A model generated the notes under the pieces. The model was not told the origin of the DNA. It did not search any database and saw only the letters and a program-made list of their open reading frames with translations. From positions 1 through 64,000 of the forward strand of contig NZ_BOOH01000052.1 of assembly GCF_016863135.1 (NCBI RefSeq): DNA of 64,000 bases, written 5' to 3'. Positions 34,201 to 42,101 of this stretch are shown here, in pieces. A program made the position numbers and the translations under genes. The number at the start of each line of letters is the position of its first letter. Within the stretch, counting starts at the first letter, position 1. This stretch comes from Planobispora longispora (GTDB taxonomy: Bacteria > Actinomycetota > Actinomycetes > Streptosporangiales > Streptosporangiaceae).

Positions 34201-37200
34201 GCCACCTACACTTACACCGATGGTACTGAGGCCGCAATCGGCGGAGGAATTACTCCTGGTGGGCTACGCGCATCGGTAAAAGACTCTAACGGCAATGAGA
34301 CCAGCTACCGTTATACCGTGGCCGGAGGTCTGGCGGAGGAGACCACCCCGTCCGGACTGAAGGTCAAGTACGAGTACGATGCATTGGGCCGTTTGATGGT
34401 TCGTACCGAGGTCACGACCGCATATCCGGACGGGGTAAGTACTCGCTTTACTTACAACGCGCTGGGGCAGGTGCTAACTACCACTGCGCCTGGTGTGAAG
34501 AACGAGATTACTGGTGTAACTCACACCGCGCAGACTCGCTATGCCTACGATTCGGACGGCAATACGCTGAGCGAGTCAATTATCGATCTGACTGGTGGGG
34601 ATGTCGAACGGACGATCACTTATACCTATGATGTGGCTGGCCGGGTAGAGTCGGCGACCGGCCCTGAGGGCAGTGTGATCCGCACCACCTGGGATGTCAC
34701 GGGTTCTCGCGCCTCGACGACCGATGCGATGGGTACGGTGGTTACCTACACCTATACCAAACGCGGGGAACTGGCCTCCACCACTCTGAAGAATTGGACT
34801 GGCAGCCCGGTGGCGCAGCACGCACCGCAGGACGTAATACTTGAATCCTTCGCCTACGACCCCGGCGGACGCTTGGCCACCCAGGCTGATGCGATGGGCC
34901 GCAAGACCTCATACACTTATTTCGCTGATAATCGGGTCTCCCAGGTCATCGCCGACGATGTGCGACTGAACGGCTCTACCACAGCCACCGATGTAGTATT
35001 GCAGGCCAATACTTACGATGCGGCGGGCAATGTGACCCGCCGAGTGACCGGAGGCGGGCAGGTCGTCGTTGAAAACGCCTATGACGCAGCCAGCTGGATG
35101 ACATCCACGACCTTCGATCCCGCGACACTCAAGCGCAAGACCTCCTATGCATATGATGCGGTTGGCAACATCACAAAGAAGACCTTTACCGGTGCGGGTA
35201 ACGACCGGGTTGAGGCGGTCGAGTATGCATACAACCCGCTGGGACAGGTGATCCGGCAGACGGTGGAGAATGGTGAGGCTGACCTGGTTTCCAGCTGGAC
35301 CTATGACGAGCGTGGACTTCTGGTCGAGGAGATCGATCCTCGGGGAAACACCTCTGACGCGAGCCAGGCGGACTTCGCCACCACCCTGCGCTATGACGTC
35401 CTGGGCCGACTGGTGGAGATGATCTCGCCGCAGGTGACGATCGAAAAGCACGGCACCGCCATAACTGGGCAGCCCAGCGTCAAGCATGGCTATAACAGCG
35501 TAGGCTTAGAGACACACATTGTAGATGCCGAAGGTCGCATCGTTACCTCGGCCTTTGATAGGGCGGGTCAGCTGATCTCGACCACTGGGGCTTCCTATAG
35601 CGCCCCTGACCTTGATGCTGGTTCCGGTTCTAATCCGGCTGGAGGAGAGGTGGGTTCGTGGAAGATGGAGGAGGGCACCGGCACCGAGTTGGCTGACGGT
35701 TCCGGGCACGGTCGTGGGGCGACGTTGACCGGTTCGATTGCTTGGAGTGAGGGCAAGATCGGCCGGGGGGTCACCTTCGATGCCGGTACGCATGCGTTGA
35801 CCGCTGCTGCGGTGTTGCGTACTGATCAAAGCTATACCGTCAGCGCGTGGGCCAAGTTGTCCCGGGGAGATGTGAGCTCGGCGGTCGTCAGCCAGGACGG
35901 GGCGGTCAACAGCGCCTTCAAACTGGCTTATTCCTCTGGGGACAAAAAGTGGCGGCTTGCCGCTTATGCGGCTGATGCCACTGGCTCCGGTGAGAGCAAG
36001 GCGGTCTCTTCGCAGGAGGCTAAGATCGGCGTCTGGACGCACCTGACCGGTATCTACGATGCCCAGGCCCGCAAGCTCCGGCTGTATGAGGATGGTGAAC
36101 TGGTCGCCGAGAGCGACTACACCAGCAACTGGAACGCCACCGGTGGGTTGTTGATCGGCCGCACCAAGTTCGACGGTGCCTATCAGCACTCCTTCCGCGG
36201 CACGCTCGATGAGGTCCGCGCCTACGACAAGGTCCTGTCGGCTGACCAAGTCCGCACTCTGACCGCTACCACCACACCCAAGGTCAGTTACAACTATGAC
36301 GCCGCAGGCCGCATCATCAAGGTCACCGACCCGCGCGGCTATGTCACCTCCACCGAATACGACGCCCTGGGACGTCCGGTGCGGATGACCGAGCCTGGAG
36401 CCTCTGGCCCAGGCAGCATATATACGGTCGAATACGACCTACTAGGCGAGCAACTGGCGGCGGTTGGCCCAACCGGTGCGCGGGCCGAGGCTACCTATGA
36501 CGACCTTGGCCGCACGATCACTCAGACGGTAATCGAACGCACACCCACAACAGCTGCCTTCACCACCACCTTTTCCTATGACACCGCGGGTAATCTGACC
36601 AAGGCCGTCGCCCCCGGTAATAAGACCGCCAGCTACACGGTCAACGCGGCCGGACAGATCACCGCGACTATCGATGCCAACAGTAATGTTGCTACAGCCA
36701 CCTACGATGCGCTCGGTCGGACGGTGAAAGCCACCGACGCGCTAGGCAATGCCGCTGAGGCCACTTACGACCTAGCCGGGCGGCAGATTAGTGCCAAAAA
36801 TCTGGACGCTTCTGGGACTGTGCTACGCACAGTCGGCCTCGGCTATGACGCAGCCGGCCACCAGATCAGTCACACTTCCGGCGAAGGCCATGTCACCAGG
36901 CAGGAATACGATGCTCTGGGCCGGATGACTAAGCTGATCGAGCCGATCTCCGCTGATAAGTCGATTACCACTACGTTCGGTTACGACGCCAGCGGAGCGC
37001 GCACCCGACTAACCGATGGTCGGGGCAACACCACCTGGACCACCTATAACAGCCTGGGACTGGTGGAGTCGGTGAGCGAGCCGCCTACCGCCGCCCACCC
37101 CAATGCTGCCGAGCGTACCTGGACACAGGTCTATGACGTGGTCGGCAATAACATCACCACCCTTCAGCCAGGAGGCGTCCGTATCGACCGGCAGTTCGAT

Positions 37201-39705
37201 CATCTGAACCGAGTGGTCAAGCAGACCGGTACTGGAGCGGCAATCAACACCTCTGCACGTACCTTCGCCTACGACGCCACCGGTCGGCTCAGCTCGATCG
37301 GTGACTACAGCCTGGTCTACAACGACCGCGGTCTGTTGACGCAACTGACCAAGGCTAATAGTCAGGTTGCCGCCTACAGCTACGACGCTCTGGGCAACCT
37401 GACTCAGCGCATCGACCCCACGGGAACGGCGGACTTCACCTGGGATGCTGGCAATCGACTCAAGAGTGCTGACGACCCGGTGACAGGGCGGAATTGGACG
37501 TATAACTATGACACGGCTAACCGACTCACGAGTTTGACATCAGCCAACCCGGCTAACACTCAGACTTTTGCCTACGACGCTCTCGACCGGCTCACCACTC
37601 AGACCCTGACTGGCAGCAGTGGTGACGAACTTGCGAAGATTGTCTATGAGTGGGACAAGGACGATCGTCTCACGGCTAAGACAACCTCGGGCACCGCTGG
37701 CAGAGGAAGTAACATCTACAGCTATGATCGCTCCGATAGATTGACTTCCTGGACCGATCCGGACGGTAAGACGGTCGGCTATGTCTGGGACGAGGCGGGA
37801 AATCGGATCAAGGCTGGGGAACAGAGCTTCGTCTATGACGAGCGCAATCGCCTGCTGTCGGGTGGCGGTACTGACTACACCTACACTCCCCGAGGTACGG
37901 TCGCTACCGAGACCAAGGCGGGTGTTACTAAGGACCTGATCTTTGATGCCTTTGACCGGCTCATCACCGATGGGGAGTCCTCTTACGGCTATGATGCGCT
38001 AAGCCGACTCACCTCACGCACGAAGGGCACCACCCAGCAGCGGTTCGCCTACTCCGGGCTGAGTAACGACCTCAGTGTCATCGTTGATGGTGGCGGCGTG
38101 GTCCAAGCCAAATATGGTCGTGACCCCTTAGGGGGCCTACTTGGTTTGGCTGAGGGCGGCAACCCGGCACTGGGAGTACTTAGTGACCTGCACGGCGATG
38201 TTGTCGGCACCTTCTCCGGTGCCGCGTTGACCGACTCGATTGCTTATGATCCGTTCGGTCAGGTCACTCACACGTCGGGTAGCAAGCGCCTATTGGGCTA
38301 TCAAGGCGAGTACACCGACCCAGATACTGGCAAGGTCAATATGCATGCCCGCTGGTATCAGCCTAGTACTGGCAGCTTCGCCTCTCGTGATAATTGGACT
38401 CTCACTCCGAACCCTTCGGTCCAGGCTAACCGTTACACCTACGGCAACGCCAATCCGCTCAGCAACACCGATCCCAGCGGGCACAGCGCGGTCGAAACTT
38501 ATACCGGAGACCCCCAAAGCAGAGAGGCGGGGTGGCAATCGTTCGACTTGAATGGATACCTCGTCGATTACTACGAGATGACGCGGCGTCTTTCCAGGTG
38601 GAGCAGGCCAATAAACTCCGTAGGTCCGAATTACGCCTGGGAACACCACTACTATGATGGGCATTTTAAGGATCCAGTCACTCAAGAGGAACGTGACTGG
38701 TACAACGAAAACTTTGGCGACTGGACCAGATTTCCGTTGTTTGGTGAAGACGAGGCAAAAAGAATTGGCGTCATGGAAAATGGTAGGGAGGTCGATCAGG
38801 CTAACTACTGGGACTCGAACACCTCCGAAGAAGTGCGAATGGCTTACATTAAGCGTTGGAGTCCAGAAATGAGCGAGCGGGAGTTAGCTTATACCTGGAC
38901 GGCGGTCGGAGGGTTGAATAGCCTTGATCCGAAAAAGGTTGTAGTAGCAGCGGGTGGAGCCGCTTACTATAAAGTTTCTTATTCAAAAACGTTAGTAAAG
39001 TTCAAAAATTATAGTTACTTTAAGCATGTTTTGAAGTACTGGCGCACCATTAAGCGGGCCGCCTCTAACCACGGGATCAATAAAAATATTCTAGCAGCTG
39101 TTATTATGTGGGAAAGTAATGATGAACATATAAAAAAATATGGCATAGCAGGAGAGGCGTTCGCCTCTGTTTACAGTGATTCTAAGAAGAAGAAAAATGG
39201 GGGGTGGGGGGCATCTGTGGGCATCTCTCAACTGGAGCTTTATAAGGCTCGAATGATGCTACAGAAGCATTATGGAAGTAAGACTAATAAGTGGGATCCG
39301 GGCAAGGCGAGACTGGGAGACGTTCTGGAAAAAATGCTCGACCCGAACATGGCTATACATCTGGCTGCTGCCTGGATGGCACACCTGAAGCAGAATGTCT
39401 GGTTTTACAAAAAGGATGCTAATGGTAAAAAATACAAACATTATCTAGACGATAAAGAGGCCGCAATTGCCTACTGTGGATGCTCTGGAGTGACGGTACA
39501 TAATCCCGGTAGCGGAAATACAAAGATCGACATCTCAGATTTCCAGACGTGGGCAGAAAGTGGTTTCCAGGACGGGTCGCTCGATGTCACCAATCCAGCA
39601 CCTGGGATCAAGCGTCGGAGGGAGCTGGAAGAACTATGGGCCCCTGGTGGCGCTGTTGAGCAATACTGGCACTGTATTAGCATCGGCTGGGATAATTGTC
39701 ATTAA
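31258..39705 (+). CDS. Giant secreted Rhs/YD-repeat polymorphic toxin with transglycosylase-like tail
   Basis: A 2815-residue protein. A basic signal peptide (residues 1-40) is followed by a chitin-binding CBM5/12-like module (about 161-218: Y-x-x-GDKVYFNGQIWEA...W...GAC), a DUF6531-type start of the Rhs shell (about 334-400), YD repeats, two LamG-like modules (about 554-785 and 1459-1670), more YD repeats, and the Rhs core ending with the conserved NRYTYGNANPLSNTDPSG near residue 2408. The 407-residue tail has a lysozyme-like pattern: E2619 in AAVIMWES, then G2655-I-S-Q2658, then a late EAAIAYCGCSG. This resembles Slt-type lytic transglycosylases. The tail DNA is markedly more AT-rich, typical of swapped toxin tips. 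GGAGGG precedes ATG 31258. Confidence 0.9.
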   Translation: MRRNVSWSRSAGRRRWMTAVLGVIMTPGLLMLHSQPVTAAMKSTTQVLAPPDTPDQLTGSARGLVSLVDSAATTTSVEVKDTGKDAARPKQALPVEERFTEERPASQEMPKTPDEGASAAPGQPAAGKDSSKTKLSVTTAAFERRIQRQEATDARASAALASLTEWCDDYPWWDSTRSYRYGDKVYFNGQIWEALAISTQAGHMPNSWSGQWLDRGACRSHQSPSVSLSQPAEQALVETRTPTLRAYGHSNDSYSIAVRYQFTVCDSEAMTGSGCTTSETMTPGTWRDAAWKVPAGKLVWSKQYWWKVTATDTSNSMSTTSSKRSFTTGVRQPVIGSQLSARGVDGQEFHQMAGNYTTAATDLSVPVAGPPLSVTRSYNSLDVRTDGIFGAGWSTRWDMKLVREVRGDLVTALVTYPDGRQVRFAANGDGSFQPPPGMYATLAQTEGGWRLMDKSATSYLFDAQGRVVKITDARGRAQELTYNAEGKLDKAVGVGDRSLTFTWTGAHVSAVSSDPVDGKAIVWTYHYEGDRLTAVCAPIAAPNCTRYAYGSGSLYRSSVLDAEPYGYWRLGEAHSSAAVDLGAGAGNASYVNKTGGSIAYGKPGALAGTPDTAIELTSAAVRLPNHALANVGDHASVQLWFKTAGAGVLMAASATDASLLNGPMLYVGTDGKLYGSFAPTGTPMASAGAVNDNQWHQVTLTVAGDQQALYLDGQQIGTLTQAVSTWRPYAEVGAGSITQGSAPGLPAGSGSQDFAFRGQVDEIAVYGKSLTATEVAVHHAARTEAAHKMATITLPSGRVWMSTAYDAGSERVVSHTDAQGGTWKIGAPQYDRATGTSTVTVTDPKNGTLSYVYDAWRGYRLVNRVDQLGKVTAFDYDTGGFPAKRTDPNGNSIEVANDARGNTIAVKTCRVVGNCQTKHRSFYRNSTDDFDPRNDRMVTARDARSVNATDNTYATQWEYTDHGEVAKITTPATPDFPAGRSATYTYTDGTEAAIGGGITPGGLRASVKDSNGNETSYRYTVAGGLAEETTPSGLKVKYEYDALGRLMVRTEVTTAYPDGVSTRFTYNALGQVLTTTAPGVKNEITGVTHTAQTRYAYDSDGNTLSESIIDLTGGDVERTITYTYDVAGRVESATGPEGSVIRTTWDVTGSRASTTDAMGTVVTYTYTKRGELASTTLKNWTGSPVAQHAPQDVILESFAYDPGGRLATQADAMGRKTSYTYFADNRVSQVIADDVRLNGSTTATDVVLQANTYDAAGNVTRRVTGGGQVVVENAYDAASWMTSTTFDPATLKRKTSYAYDAVGNITKKTFTGAGNDRVEAVEYAYNPLGQVIRQTVENGEADLVSSWTYDERGLLVEEIDPRGNTSDASQADFATTLRYDVLGRLVEMISPQVTIEKHGTAITGQPSVKHGYNSVGLETHIVDAEGRIVTSAFDRAGQLISTTGASYSAPDLDAGSGSNPAGGEVGSWKMEEGTGTELADGSGHGRGATLTGSIAWSEGKIGRGVTFDAGTHALTAAAVLRTDQSYTVSAWAKLSRGDVSSAVVSQDGAVNSAFKLAYSSGDKKWRLAAYAADATGSGESKAVSSQEAKIGVWTHLTGIYDAQARKLRLYEDGELVAESDYTSNWNATGGLLIGRTKFDGAYQHSFRGTLDEVRAYDKVLSADQVRTLTATTTPKVSYNYDAAGRIIKVTDPRGYVTSTEYDALGRPVRMTEPGASGPGSIYTVEYDLLGEQLAAVGPTGARAEATYDDLGRTITQTVIERTPTTAAFTTTFSYDTAGNLTKAVAPGNKTASYTVNAAGQITATIDANSNVATATYDALGRTVKATDALGNAAEATYDLAGRQISAKNLDASGTVLRTVGLGYDAAGHQISHTSGEGHVTRQEYDALGRMTKLIEPISADKSITTTFGYDASGARTRLTDGRGNTTWTTYNSLGLVESVSEPPTAAHPNAAERTWTQVYDVVGNNITTLQPGGVRIDRQFDHLNRVVKQTGTGAAINTSARTFAYDATGRLSSIGDYSLVYNDRGLLTQLTKANSQVAAYSYDALGNLTQRIDPTGTADFTWDAGNRLKSADDPVTGRNWTYNYDTANRLTSLTSANPANTQTFAYDALDRLTTQTLTGSSGDELAKIVYEWDKDDRLTAKTTSGTAGRGSNIYSYDRSDRLTSWTDPDGKTVGYVWDEAGNRIKAGEQSFVYDERNRLLSGGGTDYTYTPRGTVATETKAGVTKDLIFDAFDRLITDGESSYGYDALSRLTSRTKGTTQQRFAYSGLSNDLSVIVDGGGVVQAKYGRDPLGGLLGLAEGGNPALGVLSDLHGDVVGTFSGAALTDSIAYDPFGQVTHTSGSKRLLGYQGEYTDPDTGKVNMHARWYQPSTGSFASRDNWTLTPNPSVQANRYTYGNANPLSNTDPSGHSAVETYTGDPQSREAGWQSFDLNGYLVDYYEMTRRLSRWSRPINSVGPNYAWEHHYYDGHFKDPVTQEERDWYNENFGDWTRFPLFGEDEAKRIGVMENGREVDQANYWDSNTSEEVRMAYIKRWSPEMSERELAYTWTAVGGLNSLDPKKVVVAAGGAAYYKVSYSKTLVKFKNYSYFKHVLKYWRTIKRAASNHGINKNILAAVIMWESNDEHIKKYGIAGEAFASVYSDSKKKKNGGWGASVGISQLELYKARMMLQKHYGSKTNKWDPGKARLGDVLEKMLDPNMAIHLAAAWMAHLKQNVWFYKKDANGKKYKHYLDDKEAAIAYCGCSGVTVHNPGSGNTKIDISDFQTWAESGFQDGSLDVTNPAPGIKRRRELEELWAPGGAVEQYWHCISIGWDNCH

Positions 39706-40190
39706 AGATATTATTTATAGGCAAATTAGGTTATTTTTGTAGGATGGCTATCGTCGTCCTCGGAATGGTTCTTGTAGTTTCGGGATGCATGTCATCACCC
39801 TCGACGTCCTCAACGCTGCAAGTGCTCCCCGCTGCTCTCGACAGCATTCGCGGCATAGGTGAGCTGCGGGCGGAGACTAGCAGGGAAGATGAGGACGACG
39901 GCATAACACAGGTAGAAAATTTATTGGTGATCAGTGTCGGAGCTATAGACGAGCGAGAAGCGCTCGACAAGGCTGCCAGCCTCCTGGTCGCCCGCGGATG
40001 GATGATTGTTGCAGAGAATCGACCAGTGATTGTGTCGATGGAGTCTGTCAAATGGGAACACACGCATCTGGCCTTGCGTCCGTTCAGTCCGGACTACTTA
40101 GAAGAGTATCCGGAGATCTTAAGAAAACTTGAGATACCCATTGAGGGGGAATCGCTTGTTTATATCGAAGTGCTTGCGACTGCACGGTGA
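39696..40190 (+). CDS. Lipoprotein, likely immunity protein of the Rhs tail
   Basis: A 164-residue frame with a lipoprotein signal: basic n-region (K4, K10, R16), hydrophobic core VVLGMVLVV and lipobox VSGC with C31. The mature part is a small alpha/beta domain (LLVISVGAIDEREALDKAASLLVARGWMIVAE). TTG 39696 overlaps the Rhs stop and supplies the basic n-region; ATG 39744 is an alternative lacking it. The gene lies in the immunity position, right after the toxin tip, and shares its AT-rich character. An external, membrane-anchored immunity protein fits a peptidoglycan-acting toxin. Role is inference. Confidence 0.65.
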   Translation: MSLKILFIGKLGYFCRMAIVVLGMVLVVSGCMSSPSTSSTLQVLPAALDSIRGIGELRAETSREDEDDGITQVENLLVISVGAIDEREALDKAASLLVARGWMIVAENRPVIVSMESVKWEHTHLALRPFSPDYLEEYPEILRKLEIPIEGESLVYIEVLATAR

Positions 40191-40201
40191 CGGCTTTTAA
40201 G

Positions 40202-40390
40202 TTATATCTGCGGTTTGATGTAGCTCACACCTGAGACTGAAAGGTGGGGGTATGGTGGTGCGAGAACGAAGTTGACCTGAGTGATGAAGCCGCCCAGAAA
40301 GCTCTGGCGATGCCGTATCCGCTTGAATTTTGTCTTGGTGATGGCGGTGAGTTCGTGGGCGCACTTCTCCCAACGTGGAGACTGCTGAGT
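40202..40390 (-). other. Uncharacterised remnant between the Rhs module and IS630
   Basis: An open frame on the minus strand reads HELTAITKTKFKRIRHRQS and FITQVNFVLAPPYPHLS up to TAA-adjacent 40202. Its upstream end is cut by the IS630 terminus at 40393. It may be the 3' end of another transposase or of an older immunity gene; no family could be assigned. Confidence 0.25.
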
Positions 40391-40404
40391 TTTAATGTGT
40401 GAAG

Positions 40405-41025
40405 TTACAGTGGCTTGAGGGCCAGGCCGGTCCCGGTCAGGCAACCGTCGATCAGATGCGGCCGGTACTGGATCTTCTTCAGTCCTCGCTTGACCACTCG
40501 CACCAGCTCATCCAGGCCGGTCGCCGCGAGGTTGGCCAGCCCGCCGCGATTCAGCAGCGACCAGACGCCCTCTGTCGGGTTGAGATCGGGCGCATACGCC
40601 GGAAGGTGGACGACTCGCAGCCAGTCGGCGCTCTCGGCGACGAACTCCCGCATCTCCGCGCAGGTGTGCCGATTCAGGTTGTCCCAGATCAGCACGATCG
40701 GCGCACCGAGTTGCCGGTGGGCCAGGAGGACCAGGTCGCGGTAGTCGGCCCAGGTGAAGCTCGCCTTCTCATCCTTGCGCCGCCGATAGACGTGCACCCG
40801 ATACAGCAGCCGGGATCGGTGTCCGGGCCGGTAACAGGTCAGAGCGGCCACCGAGATCCGGCCCGCGCGCCGTCCCGGCACGTGCACCACCGGCGTGACC
40901 CCGCGCGGGGCCCAGGTACGGGCCACCGGCGCTCTCAGCGTCCGGCCGCACTCGTCTTCGAAGCAGACCCAGGCATCCAGGTCCGCCGCGGCCTTTCCAC
41001 GGCCGGCCACACCTCCGTCTTCCAC
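40405..41025 (-). CDS. IS630 transposase, downstream frame (DDE part)
   Basis: The catalytic part: FEDECGRTLRAPVARTWAP (first acidic residues), LIWDNLNRHTCAEMREF (second Asp) and VVHLPAYAPDLNPTEGVWSLL (LNPxE motif with the last Glu). These are the DDE positions of IS630-type transposases. All are intact. It starts within the upstream frame and is probably made as a fusion by frameshifting. Confidence 0.85.
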   Translation of the reverse strand: MEDGGVAGRGKAAADLDAWVCFEDECGRTLRAPVARTWAPRGVTPVVHVPGRRAGRISVAALTCYRPGHRSRLLYRVHVYRRRKDEKASFTWADYRDLVLLAHRQLGAPIVLIWDNLNRHTCAEMREFVAESADWLRVVHLPAYAPDLNPTEGVWSLLNRGGLANLAATGLDELVRVVKRGLKKIQYRPHLIDGCLTGTGLALKPL

Positions 41026-41474
41026 ACCACGATCGCGCTCTCATCGCGCTCGATGGCCCGGCGCGCCGGCACCTGACACGACCAGCCGTGCCGCCGCAGC
41101 AGCTTCCACACCCCGGGCAGGGAGTAGCTCAGGTGGAACATCCGGCCGATCACCTTCCGGATGCGGGCCAGGGTCCAGTACTGGTCGTTCCAGCCGTGCG
41201 CGGCCGGGCCACGCAGCAGCGCGGCCTCCAGCCGGGCGAACCGCGCCTCATCCAGCACCGGCAGCGAGGCCGGGCCCTTGGAGGCCAGCGCCGCATCCCC
41301 GCCGCAGGCCCAGGCGCGGCGCCAGCGGTTGGCCGACATCCGGCTGACCCGCAGTTCCTTGGCCACCTGGGCATCGCTGTAGTCACGGGCGAACAGTTCG
41401 GCCGCGCGCAGCTGTACCTGTTCGCGCTTGGCTCGTTGCGCGGCGGTCAGTCCGCCGCCTTGCGCGTACCGCAT
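40935..41474 (-). CDS. IS630 transposase, upstream frame (HTH part)
   Basis: The N-terminal part of the transposase: RAAELFARDYSDAQVAKELRV (helix-turn-helix), VSRMSANRWRRAW, then WNDQYWTLARIRKVIGRMF and LPGVWKLLRRHGWS. ATG 41474 is used here; a GTG seven codons upstream is possible. It overlaps the downstream frame by about 90 bases (40935-41025), where a programmed frameshift typical of IS630 would join the two. Without frameshifting it would lack the catalytic domain. Confidence 0.8.
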   Translation of the reverse strand: MRYAQGGGLTAAQRAKREQVQLRAAELFARDYSDAQVAKELRVSRMSANRWRRAWACGGDAALASKGPASLPVLDEARFARLEAALLRGPAAHGWNDQYWTLARIRKVIGRMFHLSYSLPGVWKLLRRHGWSCQVPARRAIERDESAIVVWKTEVWPAVERPRRTWMPGSASKTSAAGR

Positions 41475-41648
41475 GCTCTGGGCGTACCACGACAACCCGA
41501 CGTGGCCACATGATCGCTTAACATCACAAATTAAAGATCAGTGAACCGGGGAGATTCAGGAGGCCGAGGCGTTCTCGGCTGATGAGACAGTCGCGGCCCC
41601 GTGGCGGGCTGGCGGTCTAAGGGTGTTTCATGCTGCCTGATCCTGGAT

Positions 41649-41802
41649 TTAGGTGCCGCGCCAGGTGGGGGTGGATTCGCCGGTGAGGCGGCGGCTCATG
41701 AGGTCGATCATGGCGATGTGAATCATGGCTTCGGAGCGGTCGGGACGGGCTTCGTAGTCGCGGACCAGACGGCGATGGAGCATTAGCCGGCCGAGGGTGC
41801 GT
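41649..41802 (-). pseudogene. 3' fragment of an IS5-type transposase
   Basis: The minus strand reads ERTLGRLMLHRRLVRDYEAR, then MIHIAMIDLMSRRLTGEST and TWRGT followed by stop at 41649. This is the C terminus of an IS5-family transposase. It ends at the TC core (41803-41804) of the nested serine-recombinase element. The matching upstream part, ending RRWVAE, is at 44139-44290. Confidence 0.8.
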
Positions 41803-41969
41803 TCCATCGCTCAAGCACACTGCACCTATGGATGGTCAGGAAAGGCAGCAAGGGCCGATAATCGGGCGTGAAGGGCTGCGGCGGCTGGCTGCGGTAGTCG
41901 AGCGGCTCCGGGCCCGTGAGGAGGAGAAGTCCTCATGCAACAGGAACGTGACGTCGGCCCCAGAGCAGA

Positions 41970-42101
41970 GTGCAAACGACGCTGAGCGCCCAGGTATGGG
42001 CGAGCTTGCCGGAGGCGAACCGGCGGGTGGTAGTGCAGCAGTTGACGAGACTGGCCGCTGGCGCGATGAGCGCGAAGGCCGGTGAGTGGAGCCGGCCATG
42101 A
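41970..42101 (+). CDS. Small protein coupled to the nested recombinase
   Basis: A 43-codon frame from GTG 41970 that reads VWASLPEANRRVVVQQLTRLAA. The W-x2-LP-x5-R-x3-V-x3-L-x-RL pattern resembles short proteins seen upstream of IS-like recombinases, from general recollection. Its stop overlaps ATG 42098 of the recombinase as ATGA. A frame at 41828-42085 on the same strand overlaps it but has low-complexity composition. Confidence 0.5.
   Translation: MQTTLSAQVWASLPEANRRVVVQQLTRLAAGAMSAKAGEWSRP

Larger units (their letters stand above)
40393..41533. mobile_element. IS630-family insertion sequence
   Basis: TA dinucleotides flank the element at 40393-40394 and 41532-41533, the expected IS630 target duplication. 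The ends are imperfect inverted repeats: ATGTGTGAAGTTAC at 40395 and, read inward from 41531, ATTTGTGATGTTAA. Two overlapping minus-strand frames encode the transposase. It inserted just downstream of the Rhs-lipoprotein pair. Confidence 0.8.

Noticed and set aside
41828-42085. 85-codon frame upstream of the nested recombinase
   Set aside because: Composition is low-complexity and it overlaps a shorter frame with a protein-like motif and ATGA coupling to the recombinase.
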